Shown here piece by piece: positions 22,318 to 31,610 of a stretch of DNA of 64,000 nt. The position numbers and the translations under genes are program-made. The DNA is from Isoetes taiwanensis (lineage: Eukaryota > Streptophyta > Lycopodiopsida > Isoetales > Isoetaceae), in assembly GCA_021234155.1 (NCBI GenBank), contig JAJEKV010000184.1, forward strand, positions 562,001-626,000, written 5' to 3'. The notes beneath the pieces are model-generated. The model was not told the DNA's origin, made no database searches, and saw nothing but the letters and a program-made list of their open reading frames with translations. How positions within the stretch are numbered: the stretch's first letter is position 1; the number at the start of each line of letters is the position of its first letter.

Positions 22318-23983
22318 CATAGTTGGGGCCGACCTAGGTCGGCCCTAAATTCCGAGCTGTTCCGACCTAGGTCGGAGTCGGACTAATCCGACCGTGGGTC
22401 GTTTGGGTCAAAATGACCAAAAAGTTTTTTTCCGCCCTTCTTGATTGTTGCATCCCGTGGGCGCCAAGAATGCCGAAACAGAGGATTTTGGAGCAAAATA
22501 TTGCTGCCAAATCCATTCCCAAGAGTCTCAACTCTCTGTTTTAGTGCAAGGATGGCCAAACCTTTGCTGAATCGTCATCAGGTAAGCATTCTTCCATGAT
22601 TTCTTTTATTTCTAAGCTGAATACAGTGCAAAAATACCTCTGCTGCTAGCTCCTTGCAGGCCGCCCTTCTTTCTCATGCACATTCTTCAATCTTTCTTAT
22701 GCCCTTTCTTATCCCCTGCTGCAGGGAGGATCAAAGTTTGCACCAGCTATCAAAGAAGCAGAGCCATGCAGAGCATCAACCAAGCTGCTCTCGACCAGCA
22801 TCCTCTCGAGCAGCAGAGCATCCTCTTGAACGTCCTTACTTGTAAGAGTTTCTGTAACTCTTCATGGTCACGGGCCTCCTCTTTGAAAATTTTTGCCAAT
22901 CGTTTCAGTTCCTGTGTCTTTGGTGGATGAAGCTTAACATGTGTGGCATATACAGGAAGCAAAGCACCAAGGGAAGACCACCACAAAGTGGAACTATCTC
23001 ATCTACAAGCGCAGGTGCTGGCTTCATCCCATCTCTGGTTGCAGTTTGCTCAAATAGATATTTTGCATGCAATTGTGATAGCTCTTGCAGGTTATAAATT
23101 TTTCTTTCTTCTTCCTTGACAGACATTAAAGTTGCAAAAGATTGTGCAACTGGTTCAAACAAAATGAATTGAGAGAATGAGGTAAGCGGTGGAGATTTCA
23201 TTACTGCAGCATATGGCAGGTTGATAGAATAGATAATTCATGCAGCATATACCTTTTTAGTAGCTCGATTTAGATGCTTCTTTGTTTCTTCTAGATGCCC
23301 TCCCAAGAAAAAATGATGTTTCTTCTTCTTTGTTGCAAAAGGATGAGGTGGTAGCGACAAATTGTATAGTCTTGTCTCATAGAGCACTGCAGCGGAGTGT
23401 TCATGAAGAAATAATTTTGTACATGGCACCATTAAAGCTATTATATGCTGAATAATCTACCCCCAACAGTAGTGATCCCCTATTCATTCATTGCTAGAAG
23501 TATTTGGTGCTACTTGTTGCTTGGATTTGGCAGCGGATCCATGGATTTTTTGCAAATTTTCTAGTCTAGTGATTAAAACTAACATTAAAATAATTCTAAT
23601 CTAGGTTCTTATACGAATAATATATTGACAATCAAGTGTTTTGCAGATATCTATTAATAGGCCTCATAAGTGAAATGCATTCTGCCCGTGAAAAATTATC
23701 TCCACAATACACAGGTACTCTGAGTATGCGAAATTATCTTCTATCATTTATTTAACAGTATAATAGCATAAATCGACTGTTTTGAGGTTATTTGGAGTGT
23801 AATCTTGTCCATATTAATTATTTATTTAGAAATAAAGATGTATTTTCTTATGCTTATCTATTATCTGCAGGAATAAAGAACTTGAATTTTGGCAAAATAG
23901 GTCGGTAGGTCGGCGAAAAATTCCCACCTAGGTCGGCTTTCTCCCACCTAGGTCGGCTAGGTCGGTGGGTCGGCCCAACTATG
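22318..23983. mobile_element. hAT-like element, 1,666 bp, nested in copia
   Basis: The element begins CATAGTTGGGGCCGACCTAG and ends in CGGCCCAACTATG, giving a 10-bp perfect terminal inverted repeat (CATAGTTGGG) with imperfect extension. It is flanked by GCTGTAAT (22,310-22,317) and GCTGTAAC (23,984-23,991), an 8-bp target duplication with one mismatch, as expected for hAT elements. Both subterminal regions carry multiple cctaggtcgg / cgacctagg motifs. No hAT transposase is recognised inside; it carries a reverse-oriented NLR-like fragment instead. Copia sequence continues across the two flanks, confirming the borders. Confidence 0.85.
22790..23200 (-). pseudogene. NLR (NB-ARC) fragment carried inside the hAT element
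   Basis: NLR proteins are intracellular immune receptors with a nucleotide-switch NB-ARC domain. The minus strand reads IYNLQELSQLHAKYLFEQTA, then PAPALVDEIVPLCGGLPLVL, matching the region from the RNBS-C side to the GLPL motif, where ELVxxCGGLPLAL is diagnostic. After a frame change at about 22,970 it continues GALLPVYATHVKLHPPKTQE and KEEARDHEELQKLLQ. P-loop, kinase-2, MHD and LRR parts are absent. It lies wholly within the element and is antisense to the element as written here, consistent with gene-fragment capture by a DNA transposon. The piece is too broken to be functional. Confidence 0.65.
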
Positions 23984-24095
23984 GCTGTAACAGTCAGTTT
24001 CTCCTTTGGAATATAAGCATGGGCCTGAGATGCAAATACTTTAAAATGTTCAACTGTAGGTTTCTTGCCATGCCGTACTTCGAAAGGTGTAAAAC

Positions 24096-24236
24096 CAAAA
24101 CTTCCAATGTTTGAGTTTGGTATTTGTGAAAGGGTTTTCTCGCATGGTTGGGGCAAGATTCCTGTGGCGTATTGTATAGAAAACCGTATATCTTGCCATG
24201 TTTGAGGAGCTTAATGTCATTTAGAGGTCATGTTGC
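24096..24236 (+). repeat. Diverged dispersed repeat, copy 2
   Basis: Counterpart of 2235-2380, same orientation. Shared anchors include cttccaatgtttgag, gcgtattgtat and aaccgtata. It overlaps the right end of the copia remnant, so the repeat may itself derive from flanking element sequence. Confidence 0.6.
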
Positions 24237-25369
24237 TTTTTTGGGTTTGAAAGGTTAAAAAGAATAAAAAAAATTTGGAGGCCCTCGTGGATAAGAACGG
24301 ATGCTCCCTTCTTTCTTTGGGAAATGCAGCGGAGCAGAGGCAGAGAGGAGAGAGGGCGGCTTGAGCAGAGAGGTAGAGCAGAGAGGTGGAGAGCAGAGAG
24401 CAGAGAGGGTGGCTTGAGCCCACAGATATGGCGGATGAAGCCCACAGATGAAGCCCAAAGATATGGCGGATGAAGCCCACAGCTATGGTGAATGAAGCCC
24501 ACATATGCTATGGCAGATGAAGCCATCGGCTATGGCAGATGGTGGCTGAATCATGAGCAGTGTTAATTTGTGGCATGTCGATTTTGCTGCGGCTTGCTTG
24601 TAGCATTTATGCATTTGATTGCTGCTGCTTGCTTGTAGCATTTATGCATTTATGCAGGATGAGATGGAATTAGAAGGCTCCTGGAGGTCCGAATCCTCCA
24701 GCCCTGGTAAAACAACCATCTCTATGTGTTGTACAGGTAAATACAGTTGCTATGAAGATGATTGATTCCGAGATTTGCGCAAGATTAATTTTGGCAGCAG
24801 GATTCATTCAAGCAGTTCAAAATCTTGGATTGAATGCAGGATTAATTGAGAGCAGGCGGTCACGGGGATCCATTGAGGCGGTTTGGTTTAGCGCGGCGCG
24901 ATGGGTTTAGCGAGAGATTAAGGTTACGATTGGCGTCACGGTACCTTCTAGGTACTTACCGTACCGGACCGATTTCACGTCTGATGCGTTTGAATGGTTT
25001 TATAATTCCAATCAAAAAAAAAAAGATTTGAAGTGCGTTACGTTTTTTTTGAGGTGCGGTGCGTTTTTAAAGGTTTTTACGTTTTTAAAGGTTTTTAAGT
25101 TTTTCAAGGTTTTTAAAGGTGCAGATATGTTTTTAAAGGCAGGTGCGTCCGGCCACCTCTGAACTTTTAACGTCATGCAGAAATTTTTTTAGGTAATGTT
25201 AAATTCTGAGATGCGTTAAGAGGTATCGTCGCAAAAAGCGTAAAACTTTACTGCAATCGGTACTTACTACATGGCGGAGACCATGGTTTTGTAGAAATTG
25301 GTAATGCTATGGTTTATTATGCGAATGCTGTTTCAATCGAGGCCATAGGGAATGGCGTGGTGATTTTTT
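24237..25369. repeat. Simple and tandem repeats between the two copia remnants
   Basis: About 24,420-24,545 is a tandem array of an ~28-30-bp unit (atatggcggatgaagcccac). About 24,575-24,655 repeats gcttgcttgtagcatttatg. About 25,030-25,140 is a degenerate array of gtttttaaaggttttta. Overlapping ORFs in 24,217-24,526 come from the array. No gene is supported. Confidence 0.7.
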
Positions 25370-27647
25370 GGCAAAATGTTAATAGCTATGGATCTGGCAC
25401 AATACTAGGAATATGCCGCTCATCAATGGCTGCCAATCAACGTTGAATAAAGAACCCATAATACTTGAAAGGTTTAAAACCATCAATAGAAGAAGAAGAT
25501 ACACAATTTTGAACATAAACTGTTGTACTTGCTGCTTCAGCCCAAAACTTGATATCCAAACTAGAATGAAGTAACATACTACGAATAGCATTCAAAACAG
25601 TCATGTTTTTACGTTTAGCAACTCCATTATGTTGCTGTATAGAACTGTATATTCTCGCAAACTACCAGCATTCACACAGAAAGAATCAAATATATTATTT
25701 TTGAATTCACCTCCATTATCATTGGGAATGCTTTTTAAAGGCAATTCTACCATAACCTTCCATTTGCAAAATGTAGGAAAAACTACAGATTTCTTCTTAA
25801 GAGAATAGATAAAACAATAACGTGAGTAATCATCAATTATCAATGGAAAGTAGATAGCACCAACAAGTGACCGTGGTAAAGGTCCACAAAGATCCATATG
25901 AACCAACTCCAAAATAGATGATGCGCGAGGGAAAACATGATTAAAGGGATGTCGACAAGGCTTACCAAGTACACAGGCTTCACAAGGTGCTATTAATGCT
26001 CTAGAGTCTATCGAGAAACTATGAAGAACACCATGTCGCTTCATATACAACAAGACTTGAAAAGATGCATGACAAAAACGTCCATGCTATAAATCTATCT
26101 CAGGATGTCTTGCAGTAAGTGCATAAATTAGATCGTCTGTAATCTTATACTCATACAAATTGTGATGGCGCATACCAGTACCAAGAATTAAGCCATTTTT
26201 TTAAGGAGGTAACAAAAGTGCTCATCAAAATAAATATGAATCCCAACATCAATCAAACATGAAACTGAAAGCAGATGACGATGTAAAGCAGGTACATGTA
26301 GAATACCATGCAGAAAATGAATTCCTGAACGAGCTCGTAATGGCAGATCACCAATTCCAAGAATTTGTTGATGATTGTCATCTCCCATATAAACATGCTT
26401 CAACACACGCAAAGGATGATAATTTCTAAGCAAAGATTCAAATACCATGTGTTGAATAGCACCTAACCCAATGAAAGTGCACAAGAAAATGAACATAATA
26501 GCCGAAAGATTTTGAAAATAATCAAAACAATGAGAACCCTCAAAATTTTAATATGCATGTAACATGTAGTTCAATACAACACACAGATTAATACTCAAAA
26601 ATATGTTAATATATATTATTTCAAATTCCAACACTATAGACAATATTAAAACACAAAAGAATCCACACACTTCCCCCTCTCTTTTTTTTCATCTTGTCTG
26701 TCATAACATTGTGCAATTCCATGACCAAGCCGACCACAATAATCACGTGCATAAGGTTGATAACCACGTGACCCTCGACCATGCCCATATCCAACACGAC
26801 CACTACGACCATATGCATTACCATGACCATAACCTCCACGACTATAGGAATCATAGACTCCACCATAACCACCACCATCGTAACCATGACCATATCCACT
26901 ATAGTTACCACCATCATAACCATGACTATATCCACGACCGCCATCTCCATTATAACCACGAAAATATCGAAATTGTTTCTCTTGTTTTGAAAACTCAGGA
27001 AGACTTTGCCTTTTCCTTGTATCTGCCACCATTGCAGTATCTTTAACAGTAGGAGGGGCAATGATTCGACACACATGATCCTCTAAGGATTCACAAGCAT
27101 TTTCAAACGAAATATTCTTCTTGTTCATTAAGATTGAAATAATAATCCCAAACTCGAAAGATGGAAAAGTTTCCAATAACTGCATAACCAACTCATCTTT
27201 TTTGATATAGGTGCACTGGCAGCAGCTAATTGTTCAACAATCTCTTTGAAACGGTCAACATGTGCTCGAACAGTAATAGACGAGTCAAATTGAAGATTTG
27301 CTAAATTCCTTTTTAAGAAAAGAACTTCTTGTTTCGTTCTTTTATTGTAGACTTGCTCTAAATAATTCCAGACTTCACTATGTGACAAATTGATCAACAT
27401 CCACATGGATTGAATCTTTCAATCCATATACCAATAATTTCCATTGTTTCTCCTCTTAAAGGTCCAGAAGTAATCAATGAATTATTCTGCTTTGGATGCT
27501 TCAGACACTCCCTTTTATCAACAACATAGTCAAGCAAATCATCACTCTCCAATACACATTTTATTTTTCTCTTCCAACCAGGATATCCAGTACCATTAAA
27601 AACATAAATTGTTTTTGCTGACGAGTCGCCCTTCACAGTTATTACCT

Positions 27648-27662
27648 GTTGCTCTGGTACCA
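27648..27662 (-). other. Primer binding site, tRNA-iMet type
   Basis: The minus strand reads TGGTACCAGAGCAAC directly after the LTR 3' end. It resembles the TGGTATCAGAGC site, complementary to the initiator tRNA 3' end, used by many plant copia elements, with one substitution. This fixes the LTR boundary and the element's orientation. Confidence 0.7.
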
Positions 27663-27840
27663 TGTTGAATCTAGGTAAAAAGCATGCAAAAGGAAGAGGT
27701 AAAGAAGTAATCCCAAAAGAAATAGAATTGTATTCAATAGTATAATCATATATATACATGTAGGAAAAGGTATTTTAAAAATAGAATCTAAACTTAGATA
27801 CAGGGAGATATTAAGAAGAGAGCAACGTGGCATCTCAACA
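27663..27840 (-). repeat. Copia LTR (178 bp)
   Basis: The interval starts TGTTGAATC and ends GCATCTCAACA on the plus strand, a 6-bp perfect inverted end (TGTTGA/TCAACA) typical of LTRs. It directly abuts the primer binding site on one side and LINE sequence on the other. No second LTR copy is found in the window. Confidence 0.7.
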
Positions 27841-29463
27841 ACACCTCTCATCTGGAGATGCGTGGGATGTCATTATCAAGGGGTTGGAAAGGCATTTGTT
27901 CTGGTGGTCCACGGCTAAGTTATCCATGGCTGGTCGTGTAACTGTGGCAAAGTCAGTCCTGAGTGGTACACATGTTTACATGGCATCCATCTTGCTGGCA
28001 CCGCAGACAAAGATGCAGCTCATTGTTCGTACTGTCAGGAACTTCATCTGGGGTGGCACTGAAGAAGGAGCTAATGTTAAAGTTAGTTGGGCGAAGTGCA
28101 TTATGCCTAAACTTTGTGGGGGGCTGGGGATGATTCATTTTCTTCTCCAGAGCAAGGTGCTGATCTCTAAGTTCATATGGCGGATTCTCAATAATGCTGA
28201 TAATTCTCCAGGTCTGCGTCTCATTCATCAGTCTTTACAGAGGTGCATTTCCTTTGGCTCTCCATCCATTAAGCCTCTCCTCCCATGGGCATTATTCTAT
28301 CCACTTTCTCCATTTCCTAATGCATCTCCTTTCCTCAAGGGGTTGCTAGCTGCTTGGGAGACTGTGCGCACTTTGTTTCAGTTCCATCCAATGGCCCACA
28401 CAGATCCTACAGCTAGTTGTTGGTGGATCCCTTTGGGTGACGATCAGGCAGATTGTCCCCTGGTCTCTTCTGTCCATCCATTGACGCAACGTCGGTGGCG
28501 AGCAGCAGGTGTGCTCACGGTATCTGCATGGTATAATGAGACAAGATTGTTGACGTGGAATGAGTTCAAATTGAAGTTCCTTCTCCTTCGTTGGGACCGG
28601 GGCATTTGGGAAAAAGTAGCTGCTATACTTCCTCCACACCCACAAGACGTGGCTCCCCAGCTCTGGGTGGTTCATGGCAGTGTTAAAGAGGAGCACCTGG
28701 TGCACTCGGTGTATGTAGTCCTACTTAATCCTGAGGTATTGCCTCCATCGCCAAAGTGGTCTTTAGTTATCCCCGAGCCTCATCGTAAAGCAGTCTGGCG
28801 ATGGGTATGGGATAAATTGCTTCATCCTAAGCTATCCATTTTATGGTGACAGATCACTCATAGGTGCGTGCGGGTAAACACTGTTGTTCATCGATTTCGT
28901 CCAGAAGTCTCTGTGATCTGCCCTCTTTGCACGCAGAGGGATGAGACAATTGAGCACTGCTTTTTCTTATGTCACCATGTTCGACCTGCTTGGCAGTGGC
29001 TTCTGAGTCTTTTCCATTGTGACTTGAATAGTCAGCAAGTCCTATTGTCAGTCTATCCTAGTTCTTGGGACAAGTTGGCAAAGAGGGCTTTCCACTTAGC
29101 ATCTGCTTGGATCATCTGGTCCATCTGGAAGAGACGAAATCTTTTCATCTTCAAGGGACAGCTCTTTTCCGATACACAAGTGCTTAGCGATGCCCGTAAT
29201 CGCATTGTGAAGGCGTACAAGTGTTCTTCCTTAAAAAAGGATGACATCAAAAGTGTCATTTGGGAGCAATATCTTCAGATTCACACCTACTCATATCAAA
29301 TAGTGGTGCTCATGGTGATCTGTGTTCTCTGCTTTTCTATGTTAGGTATGTGCTGGGTAGTGTCGCTCTAGTGGATATCTTCTCCACTGGGTTTTGAGTC
29401 CCCCATGTACTCTTTGTATTCTTTTGAGTAATAAAGGTCCACGTTCATCAAAAAAAAAAAAAA
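27841..29463 (+). mobile_element. 5'-truncated LINE: C-terminal RT and zf-RVT region with A-tail
   Basis: Frame 27,827-28,849 codes the distal part of a plant LINE reverse transcriptase (GRVTVAKSVLSGTHVYMASI; VRTVRNFIWGG; GGLGMIHF). After a TGA at 28,847 the same protein continues in 28,868-29,371 with the zf-RVT domain (CPLCTQRDETIEHCFFLC HH-type cysteine/histidine motif; ASAWIIWSIWKRRNLFIF). The 3' end has an AATAAAG-like signal (about 29,430) and a run of A (29,450-29,463). The catalytic RT core (FADD) and endonuclease are missing. The 5' border coincides with the outer edge of the copia LTR, so the copia element may have inserted into this LINE. Confidence 0.85.
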
Positions 29464-30248
29464 CAATTTGTTATTTGTTCTTTACATTAAGTTTTCTTTC
29501 CCTTTTAACACTAATCCAATATTTGCCTTGAATTTATGTTCGACGAAAACCCAACAATGTCGGGCACTTTTGTTAGTATAATATGTATTATACCAATGAA
29601 AGTGACCCATGATATTATCACAACATATGTAATTGTGTTTGGCATTTTTCTTTTTTCTTTTTTTTATTTTCATGGTTCTGCGCCGCAATCCAGGTTTCCC
29701 TTTTGTTGCCACGTTTTTTTTCCCAGAAATCCGTTGAAACATATGGCGTTCGCTCCTATCTAATCTGGCTATGGCAGCATGCTCGAGCTCTTCTTTCGAG
29801 CTCTTCTTGCCACATTGCCGGATCATTCTGGCTGTTTATTGCTGTCGGAATTTGCCTGGAGACAGCTATGCCACATGCTGGCTACAACTCTGCCATATAT
29901 TCTTGAATGCATGCATATTTAAGAGTCCACATCTTCTACAGCTGCTCCTACTCTCAAATCGGGCTGTTTTGGATCGCTTATGGCAAGAGGTTTCTAAAGA
30001 AATTCGTCTTATTTCAGTAAGCTCTCTGATTTTGGTTTGCCATAGTAGATTAAACTACGTGCATCCTCAAAGTTTAAGTTATTTCTGAAGAAGTTAGGTT
30101 GTTTGCTAACCTAAAGAACCCGGTGGGCAAGGAAAGAACTATGGCTATGACAAAAGGAGATTTTTCATGTGTGGCACATTTTTGCGAGCAAATGGGCATG
30201 GCAGGCATATCAAGTTCTGGTATTTTGGGGAAAGATTGAATTTCGCTT
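29464..30248. other. Intergenic stretch before the PPR remnant
   Basis: AT-rich to 29,700, then more gene-like sequence. The run around 29,930-30,020 (HLLQLLLLSNRAVLDRLWQE and following) could be an upstream PPR exon with a CAG/GTAAGC-type donor near 30,017, but it is too weak to assign. Confidence 0.35.
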
Positions 30249-31610
30249 TTGTCAAGGGAGTTTCGCAAATTGTTGTCGCAGGGGAGGTTAGAAGAAATCC
30301 TTGACCACCTTCATAAGATTTCAAGTAAGTTTTTGATTTATGCAAAATCTTCGGTGTTTGCATTAAATATTCATGCTCCAAACGACTGGCTGTGTTGTTA
30401 TAGAGTGCAAGCCTATAATGAAGAAAGTGATACCACCAGGCCTTCTCATTTCAAAGTGCATAGAAATGCAGAGAGTTGATTTGGCGCGCAAGTATGCCTA
30501 CTTTCTCTTCTGTTCCATTCGGCTTAATATGCTCATCAGAAAAAAACTTTTGTAATTGCAGCTATGCTACCCTCTAATCCCAATCAACTGACATGCTATA
30601 ATATCATGATCCAGGAATTTGGTGCACACCATGATTTAGAATCTGCATTCACAGTTTTTCATCTAATTAGGCAATCTGGGATTCAGCCAGACATGTTTAG
30701 CTACTGCACCTTGATTGATGCTTGTGGTCAGTGTGGCTAAGTCAAGAGAGCCGTATATACATTTGAGGTCACAAGAGTACTCTAGCACATAGCTGTACAG
30801 TTACTCACAATTCCTTCCAATTTTAATGCTTAGCCTACTGTGCAGGACATGATAAAGACTGGACAAAGGCCAAACGTATATGTCTATAACAGTGCCATGA
30901 ATGTGCATGCAAACAATATTGGACATGTTTTACGGCTGTATAAGCACATGAAGGTAACATTGAATTGAATAATGCATGAAAATTGCTTTCACTCTATGAT
31001 TAAAATGCAGTTATGCATGCAGGTTTCCTTGCGCAAATCAGGATTCAATTATATGATATAGCTATTTAGAGTTCACATATAATGCTTATTGATGTAATGA
31101 ATGTGCTATCAAACTACTTCTAAGGCTAGGATCAGCATGCAGGAGTTTCATCAGATTCAACAACTTACAACATTTTGTTGAAGTCCTGTTACCTGAGAAA
31201 GAACGTAAAACTTGCTCTACATTTATTCAAAGACATGGAGGTTGCAAAAGCTTCTGGGAATGTGAAGCCCGATATTTTTACCTGCAGTACAATGATCAAG
31301 GTGCGATTTCCACTTTGTATTGCTTAAATACTCATTCTTTAGCTGTTTGCATTCTAATTTCAAGTACTTTTTGTGTTTTAGCTGTTCGGTGAAGCCAAAA
31401 TGCTTGAAAGTGTTGTGAAGATTAAAAACGATATGATAAGGTCTGGAGTAGCTCTCAATGTTGTTAGCTGGACATGCTTCATTGGAGCCTTTGCAAGTGC
31501 AGGGCTATTGGAGAAAGCATTTCAGGCATTCCATGAAATGTTGGATGCAGAATGCATTCCAAATGCCCAAACCTACAACATTTTGATTGATGCATCAAAA
31601 ATTTGCTCGT
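30249..31610 (+). pseudogene. P-class PPR gene remnant, At5g02830-like, multi-exon with a nonsense codon
   Basis: P-class PPR proteins bind organelle RNA through tandem 35-residue helical hairpins. Exon-like blocks with splice signals: to 30,324 (REFRKLLSQGRLEEILDHLH), 30,404-30,491 (VIPPGLLISKCIEMQRVDLA), 30,562-30,767 (LTCYNIMIQEFGAHHDLESA; GIQPDMFSYCTLIDACGQCG), 30,846-30,953 (PNVYVYNSAMNVHANN), 31,143-31,300 (TTYNILLKSCYLRKNVKLAL; VKPDIFTCSTMIK) and 31,382 to about 31,610 (VALNVVSWTCFIGAFASAGL; CIPNAQTYNILIDA). The TYNxLIxAC pattern and exon layout resemble Arabidopsis At5g02830, a predicted plastid PPR. TAA at 30,738-30,740 interrupts the GQCG-VKRAVYTF repeat, the junction into 30,562 is out of phase, and coding sense ends near 31,610. 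It is therefore most likely a pseudogene. Confidence 0.8.

Larger units (their letters stand above)
22047..24160 (-). mobile_element. Ty1/copia remnant split by a hAT insertion
   Basis: Read on the minus strand, 24,156-23,992 codes NSNIGSFGFTPFEVRHGKKP then TVEHFKVFASQAHAYIPKEK, the integrase C-terminal and linker region of copia. After the insertion, 22,317-22,047 codes YRLFDFVSQKVVLCRYKDTI and VNENV, the segment just before reverse transcriptase. The two pieces join in order once 22,318-23,983 and one target copy are removed. No RT core, LTR or other ends were found, so it is a fragment. Confidence 0.75.
25370..27840 (-). mobile_element. Ty1/copia element: LTR, gag, protease and integrase remnants
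   Basis: In minus-strand order: a 178-bp LTR (27,663-27,840, ends TGTTGA..TCAACA), a primer site, gag (27,640-27,130 with GTGYPGWKRKIKCVLES and a UBN2-type segment YLEQVYNKRTKQEVLFLKR), a glycine/tyrosine-rich basic tail with a degenerate zinc knuckle (26,980-26,650), a protease region (26,496-26,190, GAIQHMVFES with GLG in place of the catalytic DSG), and integrase (26,053-25,390: CEACVLGK, LVHMDLCGPL, IIDDYSRYCF, PNDNGGEFKN). Reverse transcriptase and the second LTR are absent. Stops and frame changes are frequent, and the altered protease triad shows loss of function. Confidence 0.88.

Noticed and set aside
22654-22930. Plus-strand ORFs in the hAT element as transposase
   Set aside because: They are antisense to the NB-ARC-like minus-strand reading and show no hAT dimerisation or BED-finger motif.
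24217-24526. Overlapping minus-strand ORFs rich in leucine and serine
   Set aside because: They arise from the atggcggatgaagcccac tandem repeat and GA-rich sequence; no domain and no conservation logic.
26603-27046. Plus-strand histidine/aspartate-rich ORF of 147 codons
   Set aside because: It is the antisense of the glycine/tyrosine-rich copia gag tail; the low-complexity composition explains the open frame.
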